A stretch of DNA of 64,000 bases from Cladosporium sp. IMV 00045 (GCA_001931905.2 MSJI02000785.1:1-64000), one strand, 5' to 3'. Numbered from the stretch's first letter, positions 1-10,400 are shown. Notes: generated from the sequence alone by a model not told the origin. Translations and numbers: made by a program.

Positions 1-228
1 GGCATGCGCCAGCGTCGCAGGCAGGCCATGGAGTGGATTCTGGACGCGGTGTCGAAGAAGAAGAGCAGGGGCAGTGGAAATTTCACTTTTGCTCAGAGGG
101 TCGCGGAGGAGTTCATCAGTATCATTGAGGGAAAGAGTGCGGTTTGGACGAGGAGGGATGCGGTGCACAAGCTCGGCACTACCGCTAGAAGCAACTTGCA
201 ATTGGGCAAGCCTGGAAAGAGGGGTTGA
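1..228 (+). CDS. RSM7: Mitochondrial ribosomal protein uS7m, C-terminal part (5' end outside window)
   Basis: The reading frame is open from the first base and ends at TGA 226-228, so only about 75 C-terminal residues are present. They match the end of the ribosomal S7 family: an Arg-rich RRRQAMEWILDAV helix, then FAQRVAEEFISIIEGKSAV and RRDAVHKLGTTARSN, equivalent to the bacterial S7 segment where the helix is followed by MAERLANEL and KKREDTHKMAEAN. S7 binds the 3' major domain of small-subunit rRNA. Cytosolic S5/uS7 has a different ending, so the mitochondrial version is the better call. The ATG at position 4 is internal and not the start. Identification is from family knowledge; only the tail can be judged. 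Confidence 0.8.
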   Translation, partial: GMRQRRRQAMEWILDAVSKKKSRGSGNFTFAQRVAEEFISIIEGKSAVWTRRDAVHKLGTTARSNLQLGKPGKRG

Positions 229-2244
229 GGGACTGGAAGTTTGTATAGTTGGGTTTTTATGAAGTGTAATTTATTCGGTTTTCATATGGTTTGTTTCGCA
301 TCTTGTCTTGCTACAAAGGCACAAGTAAAGCGGTGATGGTAGGGTTGGAACTATAACCATATCCTATAACTCATGAAATGATATATCAAACGCAAGTGTC
401 GAAGAAGATGGTGCGAATATCTGATTCGGTGACTTTTTGGTCTTATGCCCACGTCTCTGGTAAATTCAAATGGGTAACAAGGATCATTGATAATATCGCC
501 AACAGCCAACAACAACAAGAGGACCAACACATTCATGGGCACAATCATCTACAAGCACCCGTCCTGCGAACACTTACCACCCTAATCAAATCCCACGTCA
601 TGAAGTCCTTTCATCCCATTTGAGTAACAGCACCCCGACCCAGAAAGTCACCTCCCACCCAGCCAGCGTCGTACAGAAACGTCCCGCCAAACCGGACAGG
701 CGTGACAGGTATCACCCGGCCCGCACAGCAGAAGGTGACATGGCCGTGTCATCAAGAACGCCGAGGACCGGGGATGGAACGCAGGCTGGAAGCGATCTAG
801 GGTGGAGGGGGCTGTCTCATGCGTGAACGCATAGAACGCCTTGGGAGTTTCGCTGAGATCCTGTCGATCTGTTGTGGGCGGGGCGGTGCTGGTGGCGTTG
901 GTCGTTGGTGGGCGAAGCGACAGCGCTTGGGAGCGAATGGGGCGTTTGTTTTGCCAAGATGGGATGGAGGGATGGCTACCTCCGTAGGTCTTGTATGATG
1001 GAAGAGTGTACGTGCCGAGCCCTTTCGGTTGGTCATATTTTGACTGCGTGTGTTCAGTCATGAAGATGGATCGACCGAGAGAGAGCCGTTTGTTGTCTTC
1101 GTACGGGATTGTCAACATTGGCGTTTCGTCCCAATCTGGCCTTTACCTTTCGTTCTTTTCGCTTTGCTCAACCTTATTCCTCCACCAAATAGGCGGAGGT
1201 ATCGATTTGATATTGGTCTGGGCTTGCCATGCAAGTCTACATATGGCGACAAAGATCTATGCATGTGAATTGACCCTTTCTGCGGACGAACCGACGGGTA
1301 CCTGCTTGAGAGATCGACACAAGCTTTGGTCGCAGTGGAGCACCTGGTGGTTCAAACTTCACGCCACAACTCCTTTGGCGTTCTTCTCTTGACAACATCT
1401 CTTGAACCAGCAGTCTGTTGATGGTGTTAGCAGCCTGCAGGATGTATTTTGTGCGGCTACTGTTACGTCTTCCATCGTCGTGGGCAGCGTGATGGATGCG
1501 CTCGTCCTGCTGCAACTGGTCACACCGAGGCCTTGAAGATGTCACGATCATATCCGAGACATGGGTCATTCCCGTTGTGATACATAGCCAACTGTTCGCT
1601 CGCAGCGGATACTGCGCGAAGAGAACGAAAGACACTGCAGAGGAGATGTCTACGGCGTGTTGCCAGCGCGCCCAACGGTCTATCTTGGCCTCTACATTCC
1701 AGCCTTGAGGCGGCGTTACCTGGTGAACATCAACCTCTAGGCTCAGAATACGCTACTCGTCCACCTAACGAGCCGGGGCAACTGAATGGCAAGTATAACT
1801 CTCGATTCTCATCCGCCATCTTGAAACAGTCGTCCCTCATACGTCCACGTCGTTGGATTCTTGTCACATCACTTTCACACACACCTCGTCCTTGTCCTGC
1901 AGCAGCCCACCACGCCACTGTGGTCTTGCATGCGGCACCCCTCTTGTCCTTTCCTGTAATCACAGTGTCACGTTCTTGTTTCCTTTGCAGATAATCTGTA
2001 CTACTCGTTCACTCATTCTTTGACATTACTCTTGTACCCGCCATCCACTCCTCGGAAAGCCAAGCAGTGCTCACGGGCGCCTTTGTCTGTTAGAGAGATA
2101 CGCCGTGGGTATCACGAGGCCTGGGCACCGAGTGCGAATCGGAATCGCATCTCAGTGGCTAAAAGAAGGCGAAGTATCCCCCTTGTTCCCGACCATTTGG
2201 ATTTCTATTCTATTGACACAGCAAACTCTTTTCGTCCTCCAAAG
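229..2244. other. Intergenic, no gene recognised
   Basis: About 2.0 kb between the uS7m stop and the GH81 start. Short open frames exist on both strands, but none has recognisable protein sequence, consistent coding signal or splice structure. The last few hundred bases (about 1780-2244) are pyrimidine-rich on the + strand, as in fungal promoters and 5' leaders. An open frame extends upstream of the GH81 ATG to about 2020, but it begins with TTG and is most simply leader. Confidence 0.6.
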
Positions 2245-5200
2245 ATGGAGAGACAATCTAACAGCCTCCGGGCTTCTAAATTTCTACCGCTGATGGTATT
2301 TGCACAGGCACAGCTATCATCTGGATTACCGTTTGTGCCGCGGATAAATGGAGAGACTGGCCAGCTGGAGGATGGACCTAGACCGCATTTTGCTCCTAAG
2401 CATGTGGTGCCCGCTGGAGGAATCGAGTCTGCAGACTGGCCATCACCTTCCTGGACGGACGAGGATATTGCCCAGTGGTCTGAGCTGCCAGCAGTTCAAA
2501 TTCCAGATGGACAAGTCCAAGTTCCCACTTCAAGGATTGCACAGATCTCCAAGGCCATAGCGGATCTGGATTCGAAGGATTTCCCTGGACCCGGACCAGG
2601 AATCTTCACCGCCACGGAATGGGACACAGTCTCCACGGCTACGGTTACAAACTGGCCGCAACCGAAGCCGGAAACTCCTTCGGGCGAGATCTTGACTTCA
2701 ACACTATGGAGCACTGCATCTACGGCTACCATTACGGACTGGAATGGACCTGATTCTGAGAGCGCTGGTCCGGCGCTGGAAGCGTACACTTCCACAGTAT
2801 GGAATACCGTCTCAACAGAGACGATCACCAACCAAGCAGAATCGACCAGCGCTCCAGTTCAGCCTTTGACCACCTCGGAATCGGTAGCACCGCCTCAATT
2901 TGAGGCGGAGTCTAGCAATGTAACTTCCCTGGCTTCAAGCTCTTCCGCTCCCATGGCTCTGGAATACAGCATCAAGAAGACCTACTCAAAGAAGACTTCG
3001 TCCAGCACGATCCAGCTGCAGGAAGAGCCTACGGAGGCGCTGCCGCAATTTGGAGAATCGACGTCGTCTGTGGAAGTTCAAGGAAAGGCAGTTGCTTCTG
3101 CTCCTGCAGAGCCCGAGAATGGTACCTCACCTAGCTATACGATCACCTCGACCATATCGACGACGTCTACGCTTATGTATGGTACCATTACCCTGACCTA
3201 CACCACTCACACGGACACGACTTCGGGATTCCCAGCTACTGCTGAAACTGTGTCTCCCGCTCAGCCGTCGTCTTCTTCGTCGAGGTCAACTGTGGATTTC
3301 TACAACCCGTTCCCCCCATCTACTACGGAGGAGAACGTGGCTAGTGTTACTGAGGCCGCATCATCGCATGCTGAGAGCAGCACCAACACCATCGAACAGC
3401 ACAGCGATACTCGGGCAACTCCTGATTTCTACAGCGAGCCAACATCTGAAGCAACTAAAGAGACTCCAGCTCCTCAGGATTCGGCGACTCCTATGCAAAA
3501 TAGTGCATCCGAGTCGACCATCCCTGATGCGACTCCTTTGAGTGTTCCGGACAGCTCGTTGAAGATGCTTTCGACTTCGGCCGTTCAGACCGCGGCGCCA
3601 TCGGCCGTCATGAACAACGAAGGCTCCTCTACAATGCCGACGTACATCTCGTCTTTGAACATGGATGGACGTTCTTCTGCTATCCCGTTCCCGACGAGTG
3701 TCTCTGCCGCTAGTGTTGCTTTGTCCCTCAACGACACGGCGATGATGTCGAACGTAGGAACCACCACCAAGCTCAGCCTCAGCGTCAGCGACATCTTCCA
3801 GCCCATCGCCACCGACGCCCCACCTGAGCAGCTGTCAAGGCGCGATGACCACCCGGCTCCGAGAAAGGGCATTCAGCCCCAGGAGAAGAAACTTCAGACC
3901 AACAAGTTCTACTCCAACTTTTTCTTGGAAGACCAGGCTCTGCCGTCATTCGTTTTCCCTTACTCTGTCTCTTGGGCGAATGGCTCTGGTGCAACCAACA
4001 GCTTTGGTATGGCAGTGTCTCACACTGAACGTCAGCAGTTTGCCGGGGGAGAGACGGACCCCGTCACTGGCGCCTGGAAATTCTACGCGAGCCCCATCGG
4101 TGTCCACTCTGTCATTCTCTCCAGCACGGAGCTGGGCAATGATACGGAGTTGACTACTGATTCGCTGGAGGCTTTCTCCGTCAATGTCAACCTGGCGCCT
4201 CGCGGCGGTAACGGCTCGCGCATCACGTATCCTCTAGTCCAGGGCATGGGTTTTGTCACCGCACGTTACACGCAGTCGACGCCTGTGATTGCTTCGGGTG
4301 TTGGTATCTCGGAAATCACCTACCTTGGTGCGGTTGGAAACAATGCCACCCACAAGTACCAGCTGGAACTGAGCAACGGATTCACATGGGTTGCCTACAT
4401 CACCCCTCAAGACTCTGGCTACGACGTCAATGGCTTCACCCTGATCGGTGGTAACACTGTCCAGGGACCTTCTGGCTTCGAGGGTACTATCCAGGTTGCT
4501 AAGATTCCCGCCAATACTACTGATGCTGTGGATGTCTACGACAGCGCTGCTGGAGCGTATCCCACCTCTGGTAGTATCTCTGGCGCGACCGAGGGCATCT
4601 CTGGAAGATACACCATGTCTTGGAAGAAAGGTGGCGCTGAGGACCGCGAGTTGCTCATGTTTGCGCTCCCTCACCACATGCAATCCCTTTCAGAGGAGAC
4701 CAAGGGTGGTGTCACTGACGTCAAGTTGATGACGACTGTCAAGGGAAACAGCGTTGCCATTCGTGGCGACAGTTGGACACTCGAGGAGAACAATCTGCCC
4801 GTTGATATGGAGTTCGCACCTTGGCAACCAGGCCACGGCAGCATCAGGGCTGTTTCCTCTGAGGCTAGTGCTATGATCAACGAAGCGGCCTCCACTGAGC
4901 TCCAACAGGACATGTCTGAGATGAGCAACTTGGATTCCATGTACTACTCTGGCAAGGAGCTTGGAAAGTACGCCAGCATGGTCTTTGCCGTCAATGACAT
5001 GGTCAAGAACGCTTCTTTGGCTCAGGATGGCCTTGACAGACTCAAGACCGCCATGGCTCGGTTTGTTGACAACAAGCAGAAGTTCCCTCTCGTTTACGAG
5101 AACGGATGGGGAGGCGCTGCCAGCAGTGCATCATATGAAACTGGCGACAGCGGACAGGATTTCGGCAACACGTTCTACAACGATCATCACTTCCACTACG

Positions 5201-6408
5201 GGTACCACGTTTACGCCGCCTCGGTCATTGCCTACTTAGACCCGACATGGCTCGAGAACGGTACGAACAAGGCCTGGGTGGACATGTTGGTCCGCGATTA
5301 CGCGAACTCGATTACCGATGACCCCTACTTCCCCTTCTCTCGTAACTTCGACTGGTACCATGGACACTCTTGGGCTAAGGGCCTTTTCGCCAGCGCTGAT
5401 GGCAAGGACCAGGAGAGTTCTTCTGAGGACACCATGGCATCCTACGCAATCAAGATGTGGGGCTCCGTCACTGGCGATGAGGCAATGGAAGCTCGCGGCA
5501 ACCTCATGCTTGCAGTGCAAGCTCGCGCTCTGGACAATTACTACTTGTACAGAGACAGCAACGAGGTCCAGCCGCCTGAGTACATCAAGAACAGAGCCGC
5601 TGGAATCCTGTTCGAGAACAAGATCGACCACACGACCTACTTCGGCGCGAACATCGAGTACATCCAGGGCATCAACATGATTCCCATCATGCCTTTCTCG
5701 ACCCTCACTCGCCGTCGCGATTTCGTCCAGACCGAGTGGGACCAGTTCTTCGCTAAGAGCATCTCTTCATTCGCAGACGGCTGGCGTGGCATCTTGATGT
5801 CCAACCTAGCCCTCATCGACCCTACGGCGAGTTACAACTTCTTCGCGAACAGCAGCGGAGACTACGCGGACAAGATGCTCGATGGCGGCGCCAGCCGCAC
5901 CTGGTACTTGGCCTATGCTGCTGGTCTCAAGGAGGCCGAGGATGCCGGCTATGAATCACCATACACCAACTCCACCACGAAGAGGTCGGCGGATGCTCGC
6001 CCGACTAAGCGCTGGGTGAACGGCCAACTCGTGGACTGCGACGAGTCGAACCAAGCCGACATGGAAGCCGGCGTGCTCCAAATGTACGGCGAGCTCGACG
6101 ACGAAAAGGCAGCAGGTCCAGAAGACACAGCACCACAGGACCCGCAGCCGAAACCCGTCAAGGGCAAACGCTGGGTTGAAGGCCAGCTCGTCGACTGCGA
6201 CGAGTCCAATCAAGACGACATGGAAGCCGGCATTCTAACAATGTACGGCGAGCTCGATACCGACGAGCAAGGAAACACCTCTTCTCCTCCCCCTCCCGAG
6301 CCAGCTCAAGCTGAGACTTCAAGGCGAGGGGAGAGCGAGAAGATCACGCGGAGGAATCGGATCGGTACTTCGGGATCGCCCAGGCTTCGGCAGCGGGCGA
6401 GAGGATAG
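2245..6408 (+). CDS. Secreted endo-1,3-beta-glucanase, glycoside hydrolase family 81, with Ser/Thr stalk and C-terminal duplicated tail
   Basis: A single-exon gene of 1,387 codons. The ATG at 2245 (context AAAGATGG) is followed by a signal-peptide-like hydrophobic stretch (SKFLPLMVFAQAQLSSG). Residues of about 120-200 hold three imperfect ST-W-ST repeats, followed by a long Ser/Thr/Pro-rich stalk to about residue 540, probably O-glycosylated. The GH81 domain follows (about 550-1240) and opens with NKFYSNFFLEDQ. The conserved DHHFHYGY motif has its Asp at residue 980 (the family acid), and the two Glu of GKDQESSSEDTMASYA fall at 1057 and 1061 (candidate base region). The enzyme cuts beta-1,3-glucan, so a role in cell-wall remodelling, cell separation or attack on other fungi is expected. 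The C-terminus is unusual: two copies of a 29-residue peptide each preceded by Lys-Arg. At 1,387 aa it is much longer than the roughly 700-residue catalytic core of the family. Confidence 0.93.
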   Translation: MERQSNSLRASKFLPLMVFAQAQLSSGLPFVPRINGETGQLEDGPRPHFAPKHVVPAGGIESADWPSPSWTDEDIAQWSELPAVQIPDGQVQVPTSRIAQISKAIADLDSKDFPGPGPGIFTATEWDTVSTATVTNWPQPKPETPSGEILTSTLWSTASTATITDWNGPDSESAGPALEAYTSTVWNTVSTETITNQAESTSAPVQPLTTSESVAPPQFEAESSNVTSLASSSSAPMALEYSIKKTYSKKTSSSTIQLQEEPTEALPQFGESTSSVEVQGKAVASAPAEPENGTSPSYTITSTISTTSTLMYGTITLTYTTHTDTTSGFPATAETVSPAQPSSSSSRSTVDFYNPFPPSTTEENVASVTEAASSHAESSTNTIEQHSDTRATPDFYSEPTSEATKETPAPQDSATPMQNSASESTIPDATPLSVPDSSLKMLSTSAVQTAAPSAVMNNEGSSTMPTYISSLNMDGRSSAIPFPTSVSAASVALSLNDTAMMSNVGTTTKLSLSVSDIFQPIATDAPPEQLSRRDDHPAPRKGIQPQEKKLQTNKFYSNFFLEDQALPSFVFPYSVSWANGSGATNSFGMAVSHTERQQFAGGETDPVTGAWKFYASPIGVHSVILSSTELGNDTELTTDSLEAFSVNVNLAPRGGNGSRITYPLVQGMGFVTARYTQSTPVIASGVGISEITYLGAVGNNATHKYQLELSNGFTWVAYITPQDSGYDVNGFTLIGGNTVQGPSGFEGTIQVAKIPANTTDAVDVYDSAAGAYPTSGSISGATEGISGRYTMSWKKGGAEDRELLMFALPHHMQSLSEETKGGVTDVKLMTTVKGNSVAIRGDSWTLEENNLPVDMEFAPWQPGHGSIRAVSSEASAMINEAASTELQQDMSEMSNLDSMYYSGKELGKYASMVFAVNDMVKNASLAQDGLDRLKTAMARFVDNKQKFPLVYENGWGGAASSASYETGDSGQDFGNTFYNDHHFHYGYHVYAASVIAYLDPTWLENGTNKAWVDMLVRDYANSITDDPYFPFSRNFDWYHGHSWAKGLFASADGKDQESSSEDTMASYAIKMWGSVTGDEAMEARGNLMLAVQARALDNYYLYRDSNEVQPPEYIKNRAAGILFENKIDHTTYFGANIEYIQGINMIPIMPFSTLTRRRDFVQTEWDQFFAKSISSFADGWRGILMSNLALIDPTASYNFFANSSGDYADKMLDGGASRTWYLAYAAGLKEAEDAGYESPYTNSTTKRSADARPTKRWVNGQLVDCDESNQADMEAGVLQMYGELDDEKAAGPEDTAPQDPQPKPVKGKRWVEGQLVDCDESNQDDMEAGILTMYGELDTDEQGNTSSPPPPEPAQAETSRRGESEKITRRNRIGTSGSPRLRQRARG
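2605..2835 (+). repeat. Three imperfect ST-W-ST repeats in the GH81 N-terminal region
   Basis: Three successive segments of about 30 residues share the pattern T-x-W-(D/S/N)-T-x-S-T-x-T-(V/I)-T: TATEWDTVSTATVTNW, TSTLWSTASTATITDW and TSTVWNTVSTETITNQ. They lie between the signal peptide and the Ser/Thr stalk. Such Thr-rich beta-like repeats are common in fungal wall proteins; their function here is not known. Confidence 0.75.
6007..6258 (+). repeat. Duplicated Lys-Arg-flanked peptide at GH81 C-terminus
   Basis: Two copies of a 29-residue segment start at residues 1257 (nt 6013-6099) and 1310 (nt 6172-6258), spaced 53 residues apart. Each is immediately preceded by Lys-Arg and begins W-V-x-G-Q-L-V-D-C-D-E-S-N-Q, ending in MYGELD. 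A further Lys-Arg lies a few residues upstream (TKRSADARPTKRW). Lys-Arg is the cleavage signal of the Golgi protease Kex2, so the tail could be processed. Confidence 0.8.
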
Positions 6409-7212
6409 GAAGGGGGTTTTAAGAGCTTGGGTTTTTTTGATTTTGCGGGTTCTCTGATGTTTTTCAGGGAGGCCGCTTGGAGTTTTTGGGATGGGGGGGC
6501 ATGGGATTGCGGACTATTCGGCGTACGATTTGGGGGATTTGAGCATTTTGATGATACCACTGGTGATTTTGGACTCGTTCTTGGAAGGCAAGAATGACTG
6601 GGAGTATATAATTTTACGACTGCTGTCGGCTGTCTCATCAGTCGACATGACGATCTTTTTCGGCTTTCTACGAAGTACTACTACTTGCTGTCTTTGAGCT
6701 TGGGTTTGCAATATATTTTGTTGCGGACTCGTGGCTCGTTGGGCGGGTGGGCGTATGGATTATTAATAACTTTTTCTTATGTACACGGAAATGAATCATT
6801 TCTGAACCCGAATTTTTGAGATTATGTTGACTCGTTCCTTCTTCCTTGTGCAGCTTTTTGGCTTTTGTCGTGGTTCTCGTGATTGACGTTGTCTTTCGCT
6901 TTGATGCAGTAGTAGAGAGGGCTTTTTTCTGGGCCGAGGTGAATGCTGATCTTGCTGCTGGGCATTAGTTGCCTCCATGTGCAGGTTCTCTCTCGCTGCG
7001 GCCTTGGTCGAAGATGCCTGTCGCCGACGGCATGGATCCAGGAGACACCAGAACCAGCGGCTGGGGTTGCGAAGGTTTCGCGCAATTGTTCGCCCATAGA
7101 GCTCCTAAGCGTCTCGGATGCATCAAGCGTACGGTCACTGCAAACTGGAAGGATCGGCACCATGACGACACTTTGGATGTACCTTTGCGAGAGAGGCAGA
7201 ACGCATCCACAT
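6409..7212. other. Convergent 3' intergenic region
   Basis: About 800 bases between the stops of the GH81 gene (+) and the regulator gene (-). The first 400 are T-rich with TATA-like and TTATGT elements of the kind found in fungal 3' UTRs. No recognisable coding sequence was found; short overlapping frames between 6820 and 7290 on both strands look incidental. Confidence 0.55.
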
Positions 7213-8936
7213 TCAGCTGTTCTCGTACATGTACTTCTCAAGCAACGACGAAAGCAGCTCGGCATGCTGATCCGCATCGCAAATTTCTGAAGACCAGCGC
7301 CTTAGCATGGTGGCCACGGCGTGGATCCTATCAGGCCAACCGGCGGGCATCAAATCCGTGACGCTTGGCGTCAAAGCCGCTGCGAGGAGGAGCAAGGCGC
7401 TGCGGATCGACCGTCTTTGCATCAGCCACGTTCCCCTGTGACGGTGGTAGAAGCCTTGCGTGTAGATTGTCAAGCGGTGCATGTGCCAGCTGAGGCCTTT
7501 GGCGATGAGGACGCGGAAGGCTGGGGAGACTTGCTTGCGGTCTTTGACGGCTGCGCTGATGAAGGGCCAGGTGATGAGTTCGTAGTAGTTTCCCGCTTGG
7601 GTTTTCAGTAGGTATTTCAGGAAGTCGTTCTCGGGTTCCGGCTCGTCGTTCAAGTTGCCGATTTGGATCGGCGGAGCGAGCGATTGCTGCCAATCCGTGA
7701 TTTGTCTTTCTAGATCGTCGAACTGCAGCATTAATTCGTCCAGCGGCTTGCAATTTCGCTCGTGTGCTAATCGGTGTATTTCCTGCTCTGCTCCGAAGTG
7801 GTGTCTCCAGAGTGAGATCTCAGATAGGTAGAAGAACCAGGAGCGCTGTTGCTCGACATTTTGGTCATCTGGCGGGCAGGGGAAGAAAGGAGGGTGGTTT
7901 ATCGCTCTGTTGTCGAAATCTCGCAGTCCTAGTTCCCACCTCAGCTCGCCTTCAGATTTCCAGGATGACCAGTATATCCGTTCTTCTAGAGAGAAATTAT
8001 CAGGGCCCACCGAGCAGGGCGTCAGAGAGTTCGTCACGAAGGAAAATTTTTGCGATGCACAGAGAGCGGCGTGGTACATTTGCCATGCTTCGAAGGCGCG
8101 TAACCGGCCTGCAGTTGATTAGCCATTGATGATAGCCATGCGATCATTTTTGCTATCTCAGTTGAAGAGATTGATGTGATTTTTCTGCATTCGGCCATCA
8201 CACCCAGAGGGGACAATGACTTACACATATGGAAAACTCCACTCAGATATAAGACCTGAGCTCCAGCCACGCTTCCGGTGGTGAACGCCATACCCAGACG
8301 CTGCTCAGCATATTGGAAGAGCTTGTCGGCTAGAGTATAATCGGCAGTACGGTTTGGTCCAGTGTCGAAGCCAAATGGCGATGATATCGCCCCGTTCGCG
8401 CAAACGAGTAGCGCGAGGCACGACTCGATACTTAACCTGAAGTTGCTAAGATACGCCTGCGACACCAGAGGGCGTAGACGGACAGGATCCAGTATGGGGT
8501 TTTCCATGTTGGAGGTTTCTAAGTAGCGATCCACGAGGGCCATACATTGCTTCAGGCTAATCGTCGAACCTGCGCCCGACTCCAAGCCGTCTATGCTAGC
8601 TGCCTCGTTGGTGCGTGTCTGGGATAGTGGTGTTGAATTCTGGCTAACGTAGGCCGCCCACGGCGAGGAGTCCATGACAACAGGCCACCGGCTAAGGCTC
8701 TGCACGGTCTGAGGGATCATGGTTGATAGGCCGATGTTTGCAGTGTCGGCATGCTTTCTCCCGGAACTGACAGGGCCATTTTCGCGCGAGCTCAGCGCCG
8801 CCGGGTCTGACTGCAATGCGAGGTTGATCGCTCCGTCGCTAGAAGGTGAGACGCCATCGGAGTCGGACAGGCCATTGGCCGGGAAGCCGGTAGAGCCATC
8901 ATAGGAAGACATTATTATGCTTTCTGTTGCATGCAT
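7213..8936 (-). CDS. Regulatory protein with fungal-specific transcription factor domain, no visible Zn2Cys6 cluster
   Basis: Two exons: 8225-8936 and 7213-8108, joined over a 116-bp intron (8109-8224, GTAAGT donor, CTGCAG acceptor) that restores the frame as YLSGVFHMC/RLRAFEAWQMYHAAL. The product is 535 aa. Residues from about 110 onward resemble the fungal transcription-factor 'middle homology' domain: the DRYLETSNMENPILDP entry, an ESCLALLVCANGA helix, then EERIYWSSWKSEGELRWELGL, a hallmark of this family. Such proteins normally carry an N-terminal Zn2Cys6 DNA-binding cluster. None is visible here or in the 700 bases upstream; the first 100 residues are Ser/Gly-rich. The start could instead be the ATG at 8912. 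It may be a cofactor or a truncated regulator, and its target genes are unknown. Confidence 0.8.
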
Positions 8937-9674
8937 AAGCAAAAGATCAATCGATGTGTTGTTTTTTTTTTTTTTCTCGCCTGGACCGAATTGACTGGGG
9001 CGTGATGTTGCTTCTTCCCCTCCTCGGACCTTGGTAAGCCGTGGCTTAACTGCGACGGTGGGTGTAGGGCTCGCATGCCCGGCCAAGTCATAACCTTATT
9101 CCATCGACTTCGTCTGGACACTTGTCGATATTGAATCCATGCAGGATCATCAAACAAAACACAGGGAAGCGGATGGCGATGAAGAAAGATGCAGTGAAAC
9201 AAGGCCGAGTGGCTAAAGCTCGCTCCGTGGCCGTGCTGAGAGCAGCACTTCATTTTGTATGAAAATACACTCGCAATCGTCGTGCATCCATCGCAGTATT
9301 ATTTTCAGCATGGGAAAACTCGACAGAGGACCCAAGGTGTCGCCTACGTCTCTCCAAGCAGCCTCCAATAAACCTGAACTCCAAGAGCAATCTCCAAGGT
9401 CAAGCCCTTCCTGGAAGCAATTCTCTCCCGAAACAAACACCGAAGCAATCTCCAATCTGGGTATGAACAAACCAAAAAACAACATCCGCAAAACCCCTCA
9501 AACTCCACGCCTGTTTTGAACAATAGTATGAAAAGCAAGAACAAAAGCTCATCGATCTCGTTCAAAGGCGCAAGATCGATGCTGGTAAAATCCAGTCTTT
9601 CTTCGCAAGAAAGCCCAGCGCATCTCGTTCGAAGATACATCTCTTCCGTCGCCAACTCTTGATCGTTGTATCAC
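8937..9674. other. Intergenic upstream of the regulator gene
   Basis: About 740 bases, forming the promoter of the regulator (-) and the 3' flank of the 2EXR-like gene (-). A run of 13 or more T lies at about 8960-8975, just upstream of the regulator start. No Cys-rich exon that could supply a zinc cluster was found on the minus strand. A GGCCGAGTGGC box resembling a tRNA A box at about 9203 has no matching B box. Confidence 0.5.
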
Positions 9675-10400
9675 TCATTTCTTTTCTGCACGAGCCGCAC
9701 GAGCAGCCGCACGCGCAGCATCCTTGCGCTTGCGAGCGACCGCCTTCGGGATCATCTCGAAGTGGGAGCGATTGCAGTGGTGGCCCTCGTCGTGGCCGAA
9801 ATGGGTGATCTGGGTGGTGGTATTGCCGTCTTGGGTTACTTCGACCACCTTGTCGAGCCTCTCACCGACGACAAAGTCGGAATCCATGTTGATAGCTTCG
9901 GCCAGACCCCAGGAAAACTCGAGCATGGGCTTGGTGAGCTCGGTGCAGACGACGATCTTCTGGACGGCAGCGCGCTCGACCTGCAAGAGAGTCAGCAATC
10001 GTTGTAAAGACATCGGTCGAGTTCTGAGGTTTACCTGCGAGATGGTGTAGAGCCAGTTGGCCACTGGCTCGAGGATGCAGTATGGCTTGGCTGAATTGTT
10101 GCAGCGGAAGAGGAAGGTGTTCTCGGCGAAGTACATATAGTGGGCCTCTTCGTAGATCTGCTTACATGCCAAGGTGACATCGAGGCGCGGCTTGTTCTCT
10201 TTTTTGTACCACTCCGGGCGGCTCATATTGATGACGGCGCCGTCTATAGGCATGTTATTAGTATATCCTTCTTTGTTCAGGGAGAGCAAGAGTGTAGACT
10301 TACCGCCTCTAACGACGTCGCGCCAGATCTGGTTGCGGATCTCCGCAGGTATGTTGTCCAGGAGGTGGACGTTGTTGCCGTTGTTGTTGGTAGCAGCCAT
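9675..10400 (-). CDS. Small 2EXR/F-box-like hypothetical protein
   Basis: Three exons: 10304-10400, 10035-10243 and 9675-9980, giving 203 aa. Both introns (10244-10303, 60 bp, GTAAGT, ACTAATAAC branch, TAG; and 9981-10034, 54 bp, GTAAAC, TTGCAG) have lengths divisible by three and contain no stop, so the unspliced frame is also open (241 aa). The N-terminus LLDNIPAEIRNQIWRDVV followed by LDVTLACKQIYEEAHYMYFAENTFLF is the pattern of the many fungal 2EXR-type proteins, in which an F-box-like helix precedes a 'CrQiyeEa..lfy..ntF' motif. The C-terminus is Arg/Lys/Ala-rich. Molecular function is unknown for this family. Confidence 0.75.
   Translation of the reverse strand: MAATNNNGNNVHLLDNIPAEIRNQIWRDVVRGGKSTLLLSLNKEGYTNNMPIDGAVINMSRPEWYKKENKPRLDVTLACKQIYEEAHYMYFAENTFLFRCNNSAKPYCILEPVANWLYTISQVNLRTRPMSLQRLLTLLQVERAAVQKIVVCTELTKPMLEFSWGLAEAINMDSDFVVGERLDKVVEVTQDGNTTTQITHFGHDEGHHCNRSHFEMIPKAVARKRKDAARAAARAARAEKK

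Noticed and set aside
2020..2244. Upstream extension of the GH81 protein
   Set aside because: It begins with TTG rather than ATG, and the signal peptide follows the ATG at 2245.
9200..9222. tRNA A-box-like GGCCGAGTGGC
   Set aside because: No B box at a suitable distance and no cloverleaf can be drawn.
8937..9655. Upstream exon carrying a Zn2Cys6 cluster for the regulator
   Set aside because: Minus-strand frames here contain no six-cysteine pattern.
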